From: Desulfobacteraceae bacterium
Lineage (GTDB): Bacteria; Desulfobacterota; Desulfobacteria; Desulfobacterales; Desulfosarcinaceae
Length of the DNA stretch: 64,000 nucleotides
Reading direction: 5' to 3'
Assembly: GCA_024230435.1 (NCBI GenBank)
Contig: JAAERL010001045.1
Location: 1-64,000, forward strand
The notes beneath the pieces were generated by a model, which was not told the origin of the DNA, searched no databases, and saw nothing but the letters and a program-made list of their open reading frames with translations. Positions 37,168 through 47,156 of the stretch are shown piece after piece (the stretch's first letter is position 1; each line of letters begins with the position of its first letter). The position numbers were made by a program, and so were the translations under genes.

Positions 37168-38319
37168 TTACTTGCGGCCGGAATATTCCTGATAAGCCAT
37201 AGCCACAGTACGGTAAACAAAATGGGCCAGTTTTGAAAAAGGTGTATAAGCAAATAAGGCCCATACAAAAATCAAATGCAAATAATAAATGAAAGCTGAA
37301 AGACCATAAAGATGTCCCAGCCTCAACATTTCGGTCAGCATGCCGGTAACGCCCAACATCAGTACAAGACCCAGCAGGGTCCAGTCTTTATAGCTGCTGA
37401 TCTGATCTTTTTTGCCCCTTCGCTGCGCAATCATCAAAAAGGCGCCAATAATCAGGGCAATACCACCTGCGTTGCCCAGCCATTTAATGGGATTGATCTG
37501 ATTGTAGGGCCCTTCAATATGAAACACCCATTCGGCTGTAAAAAAACAACCGGTTACTATAAAAAGACCAATAAAGCCAAACAAAACCATCATATGGGAC
37601 GTAGCGCGTTCACGGTTTTCGCCACACTCACTGAAACGTTGGTGTTTGAGAATTGTTGGAACGATCTTGACCAGTGCCTGTACGAAACCCGCAGGATCAA
37701 TTTTTTCTTTGGCTGTTTTTCCCTCTAAAACGGCATTGGCATGCATATCACCAATAAACCTTTTTAATCCTAAAACAAAAACACCAATGGCTGCGAAAAA
37801 AGTAGGCACCATAATGATATCAACCAGCAGGTTGTTAAAGTAATCCGCCTGCCAAAGCTCTTCACCGCTGGGTGAAAAATTCAGCCAGTTAACACCAAAA
37901 ACAAGATCAATAATAAAACCAATGACAATAAACAATGCGGCAGGAATAGCCAATAAAAACGGAAGCTTTGCAGGATTATTAACGGCTTTGCCCAAGGCTT
38001 TGGGCACTGCGTATTCACCTATGGTGTAAGTTCGTACGGCAGCAAGCACATCACCTGGTTTGGCTCCCCGCGGACAACGGCTGGTGCAGTCTCCGCAGTT
38101 ATGACACAGCCAGATGTCACCATTGCCAATCAGGCGGTCTTTCAATCCCCATGATGTGGCCAGCATCTCTTTACGAGGAAATGGTTTAGTTTCAGGTGAA
38201 ATCGGGCAAGCCACGGAGCAAGTAGCACATTGAAAACATTTTTTAACGTCCTGGCCTCCCAGCTTGCTTACTTCTTTAATAAAGTTCACATCCGGTTCCA
38301 CTATAAATTCATCGGACAT
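37168..38319 (-). CDS. qmoC: QmoC, membrane subunit of the quinone-interacting oxidoreductase
   Basis: Fusion of an HdrC-like iron-sulfur part and an HdrE-like cytochrome b part. Residues about 20-95 hold two CxxCxxC-type cluster sites, CFQCATCSVACP and CHNCGDCTSRCPRG; the rest has five to six membrane helices with several His for heme. It passes electrons between menaquinol and QmoAB/AprBA. 383 aa is typical. About 100 bp after qmoB. Confidence 0.96.
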   Translation of the reverse strand: MSDEFIVEPDVNFIKEVSKLGGQDVKKCFQCATCSVACPISPETKPFPRKEMLATSWGLKDRLIGNGDIWLCHNCGDCTSRCPRGAKPGDVLAAVRTYTIGEYAVPKALGKAVNNPAKLPFLLAIPAALFIVIGFIIDLVFGVNWLNFSPSGEELWQADYFNNLLVDIIMVPTFFAAIGVFVLGLKRFIGDMHANAVLEGKTAKEKIDPAGFVQALVKIVPTILKHQRFSECGENRERATSHMMVLFGFIGLFIVTGCFFTAEWVFHIEGPYNQINPIKWLGNAGGIALIIGAFLMIAQRRGKKDQISSYKDWTLLGLVLMLGVTGMLTEMLRLGHLYGLSAFIYYLHLIFVWALFAYTPFSKLAHFVYRTVAMAYQEYSGRK

Positions 38320-38420
38320 AGACTTTCCTCCTAAATAGGTATAGCGAAAAATTCACTGTTTTTTTCCATTCATTAAACAGGGATTTTTGAGCTGGGCCGC
38401 CAATAGCGGCGGCCCACAAA

Positions 38421-40757
38421 TTAAAAGCCCTTGAATGGGTTTGGACCCAGCTCTTCAATAGACTCCACAAAATCGTTTATAATTTTGGGAACCTTATCGT
38501 ACTCGTCAATTGCGACTTCAAATTGAGCTACACGCTCTGTTTCCAAAGCCAGACTGGCAAGGGCATCGCCAATTTTTTTCATTCGAATGTCGGCTAATTC
38601 ACTACCTTTGACAAAGTGACACTGGTAATCATCTCCATGCTTGCAACCCAGCAAAAACACACCGTCCATTCCCTGGGACAAGGCGTCTTTAATCCAGATA
38701 ACATTCATTGATCCAAGGCAGCGGATCGGAATCAGACGAACATCAGCAGAATAAGAAAGTCGGTTCAAACCAGCGATATCCAATGCCGGATAAGCATCGT
38801 TTTCGCATACCAGACCCAGGATACGATACGGTGGTTCGGTGTAGTCATCTTCGCTTGGCACACCTATGGATTTTACCATGGAGCCAATGCTGTCAATGTT
38901 GTAGTCGGCAAATCCAATGATTCTTTCAGGACAGGCTCCCATACAAGTTCCGCATCTGCGGCAGCGTGTGGGGTTAGGTTTAGGCGTACCTTTTGCATCA
39001 TCATCCAGAGCGCCGAATGGACATTCTTCCGTGCAGCGTTTACATTGGGTACATCGTTGGAAGAAAAAATCCGGAAAGGTCATATCCCCTGAACGTGGAT
39101 GAACAGCCACGCCGCGATTTGAAGACTCTATACACTGGATAGCCTTTAAGGCGGCTCCGGCGGCATCTTCCATGGCTTCTTCGGTTGTCATACTGCGCCG
39201 GACTGCTCCGGCGGCATAAATACCGGTTCTCTGGGTTTCATAGGGAAAGCATATAAAATTAGAATCGCAGAATCCGTCAAAAAGGCTGATATCGCGGAAT
39301 CCGGGCCCCTGGCGATATGCCAGATTCACTACCGGATCATCATTGGTAGCAGGTTCCATTCCAGCGGCTAGAACGACCATATCAGCTTTGATTTTCAATT
39401 TTTCGCCCAACAGGGTATCCGTAGCTTCCACCATAAGGCCGCCATCGTTTTTGGCAACGCTTACGACATTTCCTTTGGTTAAAAATATACCCGGGTCCTG
39501 TTGAAGGCTTTTGTAGAAATTTTCATTTAACCCTGGAGTCCGCATATGCTGGTAAACGATATAAGCTTTACCGTCATCATAATCATCACGCACATACTTG
39601 GCTTGTTTGAGGGAAACCATGCTGGTCACCGAACCGGCGAAATCGAAATCGCTATCGTCTTCATCCTTGCCGGGACTTTGAATAAACACAACGGACTTGG
39701 CTTTCTTGCCATCAGAGGGGCGCTTGATTTTACCGCTCTTGGCAATCTGTTCGAATTGAGCATTGGTGACTACATCCGGGTATTGTCCCACGCCCAAATG
39801 GGTATAGGCCTCGCCTTCTATTTTAGAGGGTTTCCAGCCTGCAGCCAGTACTACGGCGCCGAACTTATCACCGTTGGGGTCCAGAGTTAAAATGTCCTTG
39901 CGGCCTTTATTATACTCCATATATTTTTTGTGCAAGGTTTCCGCGTCCAGCTCTTTACCCTTTTCATCCACCTTCATCTCATCCGGTAATGGATAAGGCA
40001 CATCGAACTCGATCTTCTCACCTGGCTTCTTTAATGTTGCCAAAAACTCACCCGGCTGTCCGGCCAGGCGGGCCAACAAAGTTCCGGTTTTCACAGTAAT
40101 ATTTGGATGAGCCTCAACAGCCTTGATTTTTTCTTCAGCCACCGGTGCAATAAGCGTCTCATAGGGATCGGATACGGGAAGCTGGCTGCGCCAATTCAAA
40201 GCCGCGCCACCCAACTGATTTTCCTTTTCAATTATGGTGACCGGATATCCGGCTTTTGCAGCGTCCAAAGCGGCGCTCATTCCAGTTACTCCGCCGCCGA
40301 TCACAAGTATTTTATTTGTAAAACTGTCAAGTTTGTACGGTTCCGGCAGATCAACTTTTTCCACACGGGCCATACCCATTTTAAGATAGTCTTCGGCCAT
40401 CATCTGAACGCGGTCGAAGTTGTCTTCATCTTCTTTTTCTTCTTCAGTCAGAGCCGGAAAATCCGATCTGGGATGGGGCCATACAACACCTTCACGTAAA
40501 TTTACCCGGTCAACAATGCAGCCTTCAAAACGAAAGACATCGTGGTTTACACGCCGCGAACATGCACATAAAATCAAGGTGTTGACACCACCTTCAATTT
40601 CTTTTTTTAAAAAATCCACACCGTCTGAACCGCAAAGGATGGCATGCGTTTTAGCTGTCAGCCCTTCTTCGCCGGCAACATCTTTTAATGCGCCAACATC
40701 GAGACTGTCGCTGATTGAGCAACCTTCACAGATATAGACACCATATTTTTTATCCAT
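38421..40757 (-). CDS. qmoB: QmoB, HdrA/MvhD-like flavoprotein subunit
   Basis: 778 aa. N-terminal Cys-bearing HdrA-like part (YICEGCSISDSL, ILCACSRRVNHD), FAD-binding Rossmann motif VIGGGVTGMSAALDAAKAGY (about residue 152), two ferredoxin clusters (CTQCKRCTEECP, CRRCGTCMGACP), and a C-terminal MvhD-like domain (CLGSMNVIWIKDAL, LLGCKHGDDYQCHF). Soluble electron-transfer subunit of Qmo. It starts 10 bp after qmoA. Confidence 0.96.
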   Translation of the reverse strand: MDKKYGVYICEGCSISDSLDVGALKDVAGEEGLTAKTHAILCGSDGVDFLKKEIEGGVNTLILCACSRRVNHDVFRFEGCIVDRVNLREGVVWPHPRSDFPALTEEEKEDEDNFDRVQMMAEDYLKMGMARVEKVDLPEPYKLDSFTNKILVIGGGVTGMSAALDAAKAGYPVTIIEKENQLGGAALNWRSQLPVSDPYETLIAPVAEEKIKAVEAHPNITVKTGTLLARLAGQPGEFLATLKKPGEKIEFDVPYPLPDEMKVDEKGKELDAETLHKKYMEYNKGRKDILTLDPNGDKFGAVVLAAGWKPSKIEGEAYTHLGVGQYPDVVTNAQFEQIAKSGKIKRPSDGKKAKSVVFIQSPGKDEDDSDFDFAGSVTSMVSLKQAKYVRDDYDDGKAYIVYQHMRTPGLNENFYKSLQQDPGIFLTKGNVVSVAKNDGGLMVEATDTLLGEKLKIKADMVVLAAGMEPATNDDPVVNLAYRQGPGFRDISLFDGFCDSNFICFPYETQRTGIYAAGAVRRSMTTEEAMEDAAGAALKAIQCIESSNRGVAVHPRSGDMTFPDFFFQRCTQCKRCTEECPFGALDDDAKGTPKPNPTRCRRCGTCMGACPERIIGFADYNIDSIGSMVKSIGVPSEDDYTEPPYRILGLVCENDAYPALDIAGLNRLSYSADVRLIPIRCLGSMNVIWIKDALSQGMDGVFLLGCKHGDDYQCHFVKGSELADIRMKKIGDALASLALETERVAQFEVAIDEYDKVPKIINDFVESIEELGPNPFKGF

Positions 40758-40767
40758 GGATGACCTC

Positions 40768-42045
40768 CTACTTCCTTGCCAGGGTTTGAATGGCCTTCAG
40801 AGCCATACCGGTCGCATTCTGGTTACAAGAAACAACATCGGCAGGCTTATTAGCGCATCCTGCAGCGAACATGCCGCCTTTTTCAAAATCATTGATAATG
40901 AAACCGTCAGTGTTATATTTCAAATCCGCTGGCAACTTTTCGTTAGCGGCCGTGGGCTGCATGCCGGTGGCAAGAACCGCCATATCCACGGTTTGGCTGG
41001 TCTTTTCGCCGGTTACTGCGTTTTCCGCCACCACGGTCACATTTTTGGTGGCCTGATCTTCACTTACTTCGGCAACCTTTCCTTTGATGAAAAAGACGTT
41101 CTCATCGGCCTTAATGTTCTTGTAGAACTTTTCATAGCGTTGGCCGGGCGCGCGCAAATCGATATAAAAAATATAAATTTTTGCATCCGGGTAACGCTCA
41201 CGAACATAGGTGGCCTGCTTTAGCGAAGCCATGCAACAAATATAAGAGCAGTAAGGCAGGTGGTTCTCGTCACGAGAGCCTGCGCATTGGACGAAGGCGA
41301 TACTTTCGAGGGCTTTGCTGTCTGAAGGCCTCTCGATTTTACCTTTTGTAGGGCCATTGGGCGCTGCCATTCGCTCTATCATCATATTTGTGACAACGTT
41401 ATCGTACTGTCCGAATCCAAGATTATCAATTTTTGAAGCGTCATAAGGCTCCCAGCCGGTGGCCCACACAATACTGCCTACACTCAGATCTAGTGTCTTT
41501 GGCTGCATGTCCAGATCAATCGCATCATACTTACAAGCCGTTTTTGCCTTCTGGGCATCCTCGGTTCCAATAATTTGGGACGAAAGAACGAATCGTGACG
41601 GGAAGGCCATTTCAAATGGAAGACTTGCGCCCTTTTTAGCCGACATCCCAAAGTTAAATTCATCATTGAGTTCAATACCGCATGCTTGAGCGCAATCGCC
41701 GCAGCAGGTACAGTTTTCATTTACATAGCGAGGATTGATCTTGACAGCCACCTTGTAATTACCGGTATTTCCATCGACTTTTTCAATCTCAGCCTGGGTG
41801 AAAACCTTAATACGGGGGTTGTCTTTAATTCGGCGGAAGTTAATCTCCAGACCACAGGTCGGAGGGCATAATTTCGGAAAGTATTGGTTTAACTGCGCCA
41901 CACGCCCGCCCAGGTAAGGATTTTTTTCCACCAAATAGACTTCGTAGCCCACCTCGGCGGCTTCCAGGGCGGTAGTCAAACCACTGATGCCGCCGCCAAC
42001 CACCATAATGCTTCCACTCGCAGGGGCTGTATTATCATTTGTCAT
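40768..42045 (-). CDS. qmoA: QmoA, HdrA-like flavoprotein subunit
   Basis: FAD-binding MVVGGGISGLTTALEAAEVG near the N-terminus, CPPTCGLEINFRR, and a cysteine cluster ENCTCCGDCAQACG (about residue 115); later CAGSRDENHLPYCS and CCMASLKQA. About 425 aa. With QmoB and QmoC it links the quinone pool to APS reductase. The start at 42045 is set by GGAGGGATAGC; the frame runs back to 42087 without a site. Confidence 0.96.
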   Translation of the reverse strand: MTNDNTAPASGSIMVVGGGISGLTTALEAAEVGYEVYLVEKNPYLGGRVAQLNQYFPKLCPPTCGLEINFRRIKDNPRIKVFTQAEIEKVDGNTGNYKVAVKINPRYVNENCTCCGDCAQACGIELNDEFNFGMSAKKGASLPFEMAFPSRFVLSSQIIGTEDAQKAKTACKYDAIDLDMQPKTLDLSVGSIVWATGWEPYDASKIDNLGFGQYDNVVTNMMIERMAAPNGPTKGKIERPSDSKALESIAFVQCAGSRDENHLPYCSYICCMASLKQATYVRERYPDAKIYIFYIDLRAPGQRYEKFYKNIKADENVFFIKGKVAEVSEDQATKNVTVVAENAVTGEKTSQTVDMAVLATGMQPTAANEKLPADLKYNTDGFIINDFEKGGMFAAGCANKPADVVSCNQNATGMALKAIQTLARK

Positions 42046-42087
42046 GCTATCCCTCCGTGCATTCAAAATTATTTGGCATTTAATCAA

Positions 42088-42399
42088 GGAGCCAACTTGT
42101 CTTGCTCACCGGTTCTCAGACGATATCCTTTTTTTAAAAATAATTTCTGAGTCGTAACATTCAAATTTAAAAAAAATTTAATTTCAGGTACTTATTTTTT
42201 TAAATCTCAATTTTACGGCTCAGTTGGTATTTCAACAGGATACCGTCTGCCCCGATGGTTCTGCAATTTAGCCACTTGTCAGTGTTCATCCACAAATTGG
42301 CTTCGCCGATGGACACTTGTTAATAAAAACCTCCAAGCGCCTCAAAGACGCCTGGAGGTAATATGTTTCAACACTTAGTGCACAGCTGATATCCGCTCA
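42088..42399 (-). other. Gap between aprA and qmoA with possible qmo promoter
   Basis: Holds the aprBA terminator (42330-42358) and then an AT-rich stretch. A TTGAAA...AATTGA pair with a 17-bp spacer near 42200-42240 on the minus strand is a weak promoter candidate for qmoABC. Confidence 0.35.
42325..42358 (-). terminator. Terminator after aprBA
   Basis: On the minus strand CCTCCAGGCGTC, loop, GGCGCTTGGAGG (12-bp stem with wobble pairs), then TTTTT. It lies about 40 bp after the aprA stop and separates aprBA from qmoABC. Confidence 0.8.
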
Positions 42400-44376
42400 T
42401 TATGGAATAATCTTGACGTAGTCTTTCTTGAAGATATCCCATTGCGCTTTTTCCGGATTATACTTGGAATTGACAAAGCAGAACCAGTTTTTGTCATCCT
42501 GTCCGGGAAAATCTGCCTGATAATAGAAGCCCGGATAGCGGGTTTCTTTACGGAACTGGATATGACGAAGGTGAGCTTCAACCGTCCAGATTCGATGGTA
42601 GATTTCCCACGCTCTCATCAGTTCGTGCAGGTCACCGGCAGCCATTTTTTCACAGTCTTCACGCATGGTCTGAAGCAGATCCATGACGACTTCCAGACTC
42701 TTGGAGCTGGTCTGGTAGTAGGTTGCCGTTCCGGCGCCATACTCATGGGTAGCCTTCATCATGCGGTACATCATGCCGTTTGGTTTAATGTAGTTGGGGT
42801 TGATGTCTTCATCGGTGGTGTATTCGCAGTTATCCAGGTATACACGTACCGGTTTATAGATCATGTCAACCAGCTCATCTTTGCTTTGTTTCAGTGCCGG
42901 TTTGTAATCAGAAAAATCAGCTGCAAAGCGAACCATTTGTTTTGCAGCGATACGGCCTTCGGCATGTGATCCGGAGGAGAATTTATGTCCGGAACCGCCC
43001 ACGCCGTCACCAGAGGTGAATAGACCTTCAACTGTGGTCATTTGTTTGTAGATTTTTCCGTTACGGGCTTTTATTTTATATGAATCGGGCACCCAGTCTA
43101 GGTCCGGTCCTGAAACCCACAGACCGCAGCAGCCGGAGTGAGAACCAAGCAGGTAAGGTTCGGTGGGCATAATCTCAGAGTTTTTCTTCTCCGGTTCGCA
43201 GTTCTGAGCACACCACAGGTTGGCCTGACCGCAGGTCATATCGAGGAAGTCTTCCCAAGCTTCAGATTCCAGATGCTTGAGTTCTTTCTTGTCCATGGTT
43301 TTGCCGAGTTCGGCCAGCGCGGTAACGGTATCCATTTGGATCGGTCCGCGGCCTTCTTTCATCTCGAACAGCATCAAGTGGTTTCGCAGACAGGTCGGGG
43401 TAATGGCTGCGGTTCCATAAGGAGCGTATCTTTCCAGCTCTTTTTTGGCAACATCGCCGGCAGCGTAATTTTCGCCCAGACCGTTGAGGGCTTTTGCTTT
43501 GAACAACAGGAACCATGCACCAACCGGGCCGTATCCATCTTTAAACCGGGCCGGGGTAAAACGGTTTTCCATCATGGTCAGTTCGGCGCCGACTTTCATA
43601 CACATTGTGTAGGTGGAGCCTGCGTTCCATACGGGGTACCATGCACGGCCTTTACCTTCACCAACTGAACGGGGCTGATAAATGTTAACAGCACCGCCAC
43701 AGGCAACCATCATGGTTTTACATTTAATGATGAAAACTTTGTTCTCACGAACTGAGAAACCAACAGCACCGGCAACCTGGTTGGGCACATTGGCGTCCAG
43801 CAGCAATTCAACGATGAAAACACGCTCTAAGATGTTGTCTTCGCCCAAGGCTTTTTTAGCTGCTTCGGCAACAATGCGTTTGTAAGATTCACCATTGATC
43901 ATGATCTGCCATTTACCTGTACGTACAGGTTTGGCGCCACTTTTCAGGGTACCCAGCTTGAGGCCTTTTTTACCGTCAAGGTTCTTGCCATCATCTGTTT
44001 TTTTCCAGATCGGCAATCCCCACTCTTCAAACAGGTGCACTGAATCATCCACATAGTTGCCCAGATCAAAGATCAAGTCTTCGCGAACCAGGCCCATCAG
44101 GTCGTTACGGACCATGCGGACGTAATCATCAGGAGTGTTATCGCCAATGTAGGTATTGATAGCGGAAAGCCCCTGGGCAACAGCGCCGGAACGTTCCATG
44201 GCTGCTTTGTCAACCAAAAGTACCGACTGACCGTCTTTTTTCCATTTATTGATTTCAAATGCCGTACCGCAAGCAGCCATACCACCGCCGACGATAAGGA
44301 TATCGACTTCACGCTCTTCTACTTCCGGATCCCTTACGGCCTTAAGTTCACCCAAAGGTTTGTTCGGTAGTGCCAT
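42400..44376 (-). CDS. aprA: Adenylylsulfate (APS) reductase, alpha subunit
   Basis: FAD subunit that reduces APS to sulfite and AMP. N-terminal FAD motif DILIVGGGMAACGTAFEI, followed by MERSGAVAQGLSAIN; the substrate-channel region and C-terminal part (AWEIYHRIWTVEAHLRHI, ETRYPGFYYQADFPG) are typical. 658 aa matches the family. It follows aprB by 62 bp. The window carries a single aprBA pair. Confidence 0.98.
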   Translation of the reverse strand: MALPNKPLGELKAVRDPEVEEREVDILIVGGGMAACGTAFEINKWKKDGQSVLLVDKAAMERSGAVAQGLSAINTYIGDNTPDDYVRMVRNDLMGLVREDLIFDLGNYVDDSVHLFEEWGLPIWKKTDDGKNLDGKKGLKLGTLKSGAKPVRTGKWQIMINGESYKRIVAEAAKKALGEDNILERVFIVELLLDANVPNQVAGAVGFSVRENKVFIIKCKTMMVACGGAVNIYQPRSVGEGKGRAWYPVWNAGSTYTMCMKVGAELTMMENRFTPARFKDGYGPVGAWFLLFKAKALNGLGENYAAGDVAKKELERYAPYGTAAITPTCLRNHLMLFEMKEGRGPIQMDTVTALAELGKTMDKKELKHLESEAWEDFLDMTCGQANLWCAQNCEPEKKNSEIMPTEPYLLGSHSGCCGLWVSGPDLDWVPDSYKIKARNGKIYKQMTTVEGLFTSGDGVGGSGHKFSSGSHAEGRIAAKQMVRFAADFSDYKPALKQSKDELVDMIYKPVRVYLDNCEYTTDEDINPNYIKPNGMMYRMMKATHEYGAGTATYYQTSSKSLEVVMDLLQTMREDCEKMAAGDLHELMRAWEIYHRIWTVEAHLRHIQFRKETRYPGFYYQADFPGQDDKNWFCFVNSKYNPEKAQWDIFKKDYVKIIP

Positions 44377-44438
44377 ATTGTATCCTCCTTAAGATATCAT
44401 TCGATTTGATCATTTAATTAAAAATTAACTTGCTGCGC

Positions 44439-44876
44439 TTATGCGGTTTTCTTGGGCTTGGGAAGTTGAACACCCTCTGCTTCCTGGGTAAAGAGCAGGT
44501 GGCTTTCAAGATCTTTGCCTTTGAGATCTTCATAAGCATTGGCAGCGCCTTCGGGAGTGGTACGAATGGGGAATTTGAAGCGTTTGAGGGTGCCATTGCG
44601 GAACTTGCAGGTCCACATAACATCCTCTGTTCCCATCATCGGCATGATAGAACTTCCCAGAGGAACAAAGTCGGCATAGCCGCGTACTTCAATTGCCTGG
44701 GTCGGGCAAATCTTTACGCATGAAAAACATTCCCAGCATTGGTCGGGCTCTTGGTTATAGGCCTTCATTGCATTAGGGTCTAAGACCATCAGGTCGTTAG
44801 GGCAAATGTACATGCAAGCAGTTTTATCGCCACCCTTGCAACCGTCACATTTCTCATCAATTACAAAACTTGGCAT
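44439..44876 (-). CDS. aprB: APS reductase, beta subunit
   Basis: Iron-sulfur subunit with two [4Fe-4S] sites: CDGCKGGDKTACMYICP and CWECFSCVKICP. The tail wraps AprA (GVQLPKPKK end). 145 aa. A strong AGGAGGTATCATAA site precedes the ATG. First gene of the apr-qmo stretch. Confidence 0.97.
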   Translation of the reverse strand: MPSFVIDEKCDGCKGGDKTACMYICPNDLMVLDPNAMKAYNQEPDQCWECFSCVKICPTQAIEVRGYADFVPLGSSIMPMMGTEDVMWTCKFRNGTLKRFKFPIRTTPEGAANAYEDLKGKDLESHLLFTQEAEGVQLPKPKKTA

Positions 44877-45548
44877 TTATGATACCTCCTAGGTTGTATT
44901 GTATTGGTTCAACCAATTAACTGCATAGTTAGAAAAAATAGTGGACGTCTTAATTCACACCTCCCTTCCCTTTTGGACGTCGTAACTTTCTTCGTTATAA
45001 ACTGATATATCTAAAACCGTTATGAATTTTTTGAAATTTTGGATCATCTGCGCTTCCTCCGTAGCCAAATAGGAAGGAATAATACTTTTAAATTCAGTAG
45101 GATATAAACAACTCAAGTTAAGTTCAATAACATTTACAGATATCCTTGTCAATAATTTTTGGCACAATCCTTCCCTTGCAGCGCAATGCGCAGAGCCGTA
45201 AAATAAGTTTTCAATATATTGAAAAAGATCCGGAATATTGAAAAAGAATCGAAAAAAAATCACAAAATGTGGTACAAAAAAAGATTGTAGGCTTTCAGTT
45301 TTCTGAATGTTATACATCACCCATTATTGTGCCGGGTTTGGATTTTTTTCAGGACGCGTCAATGAGCCCATAGTCAATAAGTCCATATTTTTTGTCTGTG
45401 TCCGTTGGGGCAACGGATAAAACGGATTTAAAACAATACAGATCAAGACAAGCGAAAGGTACATTTTTTGACACTCAATGTTAAAGCTTTTTGCTAAGTG
45501 CTGGTTTTATTAGATCTAAAAATTTACCTAAAAAAATAGTTTGAAAAC
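44877..45548. other. Divergent control region of aprBA and the Cys-cluster gene
   Basis: About 670 bp. On the minus strand TTGACA (45152-45147) with TATTGA 17 bp on is a weak promoter candidate for aprBA, leaving a long leader of about 240 nt. Nearby, ATATTGAAAAAGA is repeated twice (about 45214-45250). A 121-codon minus frame (44955-45320) is judged spurious. Confidence 0.35.
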
Positions 45549-46307
45549 ATGAACGAAGATCATCAATTTACTCCCATTGCCACGGACGCAACCTTTCAGT
45601 TCCACTGTCATCGCTCACTGGCCTGCTTTAACTCCTGCTGCCGTGATCTTAATCAGGCTCTGACTCCGTATGATATTTTACGCTTGCGAGCGCATTTAAA
45701 ACTTTTAACCACTGAATTTTTAAAGCAGTATGTAACGATTTACATCGGGCCGGAAACGAATCTGCCCATTGCGTCATTTCGTTTTCATGACCAGAGGAAC
45801 CGTAATTGCCCTTTTGTGACTCCGGAAGGTTGCAGCGTTTATCCCGCCCGGCCCGCTTCCTGCCGCATTTATCCTTTGGCGCGGGCCCTTGTGCGTTCAA
45901 GCTCCGGCGGCTTGCCTCAGGCGCATTATGCGATCATGAGGGAGCCTCATTGCACGGGATTCGGGGAAAAAAAATCACAAACAGTTAATCAATGGGTGCG
46001 CGGCCAGGGCTTGCAAGCCTATCACGAGATGAACGATGAGATAATAGAGTTTATCTCGCTAAAAAACAGACTAATTCCCGGTCCTCTTTCCAACGGGCAA
46101 CTGCAGTTGATCCGGCTGGCGTTTTATGATCTTGACAAACTCAAACAACTAGCTGTTTGCGCAGACCTGAACCCCATGACGGACTCACTAAACAAGTTAA
46201 TGCCGCACAGCACTGATCATGATCCTGTATGGTTGCAGTGGTCACTGAAATGGATTCGTTTTGCAATTTTTGGGGAAAACGCTTCCCACCCAAATAGCAG
46301 GAAGTAA
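45549..46307 (+). CDS. YkgJ-like cysteine-cluster protein 1
   Basis: Contains the CxnCxxCC-type pattern: CHRSLACFNSCCRDL near residue 20, then NCPFVTPEGCSVYPARPASCR. YkgJ-family proteins are thought to bind an Fe-S or Zn site through such Cys; precise reaction unknown. Soluble, 252 aa. Paralogous to the protein at 47157 (both have FRCH/FHCH..ACFN.CCR and SVY..RP.SCR). The next gene starts 1 bp after its stop. Confidence 0.8.
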   Translation: MNEDHQFTPIATDATFQFHCHRSLACFNSCCRDLNQALTPYDILRLRAHLKLLTTEFLKQYVTIYIGPETNLPIASFRFHDQRNRNCPFVTPEGCSVYPARPASCRIYPLARALVRSSSGGLPQAHYAIMREPHCTGFGEKKSQTVNQWVRGQGLQAYHEMNDEIIEFISLKNRLIPGPLSNGQLQLIRLAFYDLDKLKQLAVCADLNPMTDSLNKLMPHSTDHDPVWLQWSLKWIRFAIFGENASHPNSRK

Positions 46308-46308
46308 A

Positions 46309-47124
46309 ATGCAACTGAAAAACAAAGTCGCCCTTGTGCTCGGCAGCGTTAAGGGTATCGGAAAAGCCATCGGTCTGGATTTGGCGAAACAAGGAGCCAT
46401 TGTTGTTTATACTTTTTTTGACTGGCCTGAAAGCTTTCCGGACCTGAAAAAGGATGCCGCTGATGCAAACCCTGACCATTTTATTGTCCGGATTGACCTT
46501 CAGGACACATCCGCCATATCCGATATGGTTCAACAGGTTATGGACCGTTACGGACGCCTGGACATACTCATAAACAATATCGAGCGAGGCGGCTGGCCGG
46601 TAGTCCACGGAGAGTACACATCCGGGCAATGGGATTTGGAGCTTGCAACAACATTGCGTTCCAAACAATGGGTCTTTAACGCCTCGCTTGCCGGTCTCAA
46701 GGCATCCGGCAACGGCGTAGTGATCAACTTTTCTTCCATCGCCGGATTAGTTGGCCGAAGCGGACCGGCAAGCTATATTTTCAACGAGGGATATTCGGCA
46801 GCTAACCGGGGTATCAGTCTTTTGACGGAAACCTGGGCCCGCCTGGGCGCGCCACACGTACGGGTCAACGAAATCATGCTTGGTTTTTTCGAAACCCGGC
46901 ACGCACAAAATACCCGCGGTTGGGGATTGCTGACCGATGAACAAAAAAAAGCCATCACCGATCATACCCTTCTGGGGCGCACCGGCCAACTGGATGATAT
47001 TTTGGGATTGGTGCGTTATATCATAATTGGTGCGCCTTTCATGACTGGCTCTGTGATACGTCTGGACGGCGGTTATACGCTGGGCGGCGAAACTGTTGCC
47101 CCGATGCCCAAGGCCGTGGTGTAG
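46309..47124 (+). CDS. SDR-family protein with an altered active site
   Basis: Rossmann-fold short-chain dehydrogenase/reductase. Cofactor motif LGSVKGIGKAIG replaces the usual TGxxxGIG, NNI replaces NNAG, and the Ser is kept (NFSSIAG). The catalytic YxxxK is not present: the region reads SYIFNEGYSAANRG, so Lys is replaced by Glu or Asn depending on alignment. 271 aa. The start at 46309, with AGGAAGTAAA upstream, is one base past the previous stop. Reductase activity is doubtful; it may bind NAD(P) or act in another way. Confidence 0.82.
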   Translation: MQLKNKVALVLGSVKGIGKAIGLDLAKQGAIVVYTFFDWPESFPDLKKDAADANPDHFIVRIDLQDTSAISDMVQQVMDRYGRLDILINNIERGGWPVVHGEYTSGQWDLELATTLRSKQWVFNASLAGLKASGNGVVINFSSIAGLVGRSGPASYIFNEGYSAANRGISLLTETWARLGAPHVRVNEIMLGFFETRHAQNTRGWGLLTDEQKKAITDHTLLGRTGQLDDILGLVRYIIIGAPFMTGSVIRLDGGYTLGGETVAPMPKAVV

Positions 47125-47156
47125 AAATGCCATTTGCGTACGGATCCGGATAGGAA

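Noticed and set aside
44955-45320. 121-aa minus-strand ORF upstream of aprB
   Set aside because: Low-complexity Phe/Ile-rich product, no recognised family, and it lies in the expected leader of aprBA. Probably non-coding.
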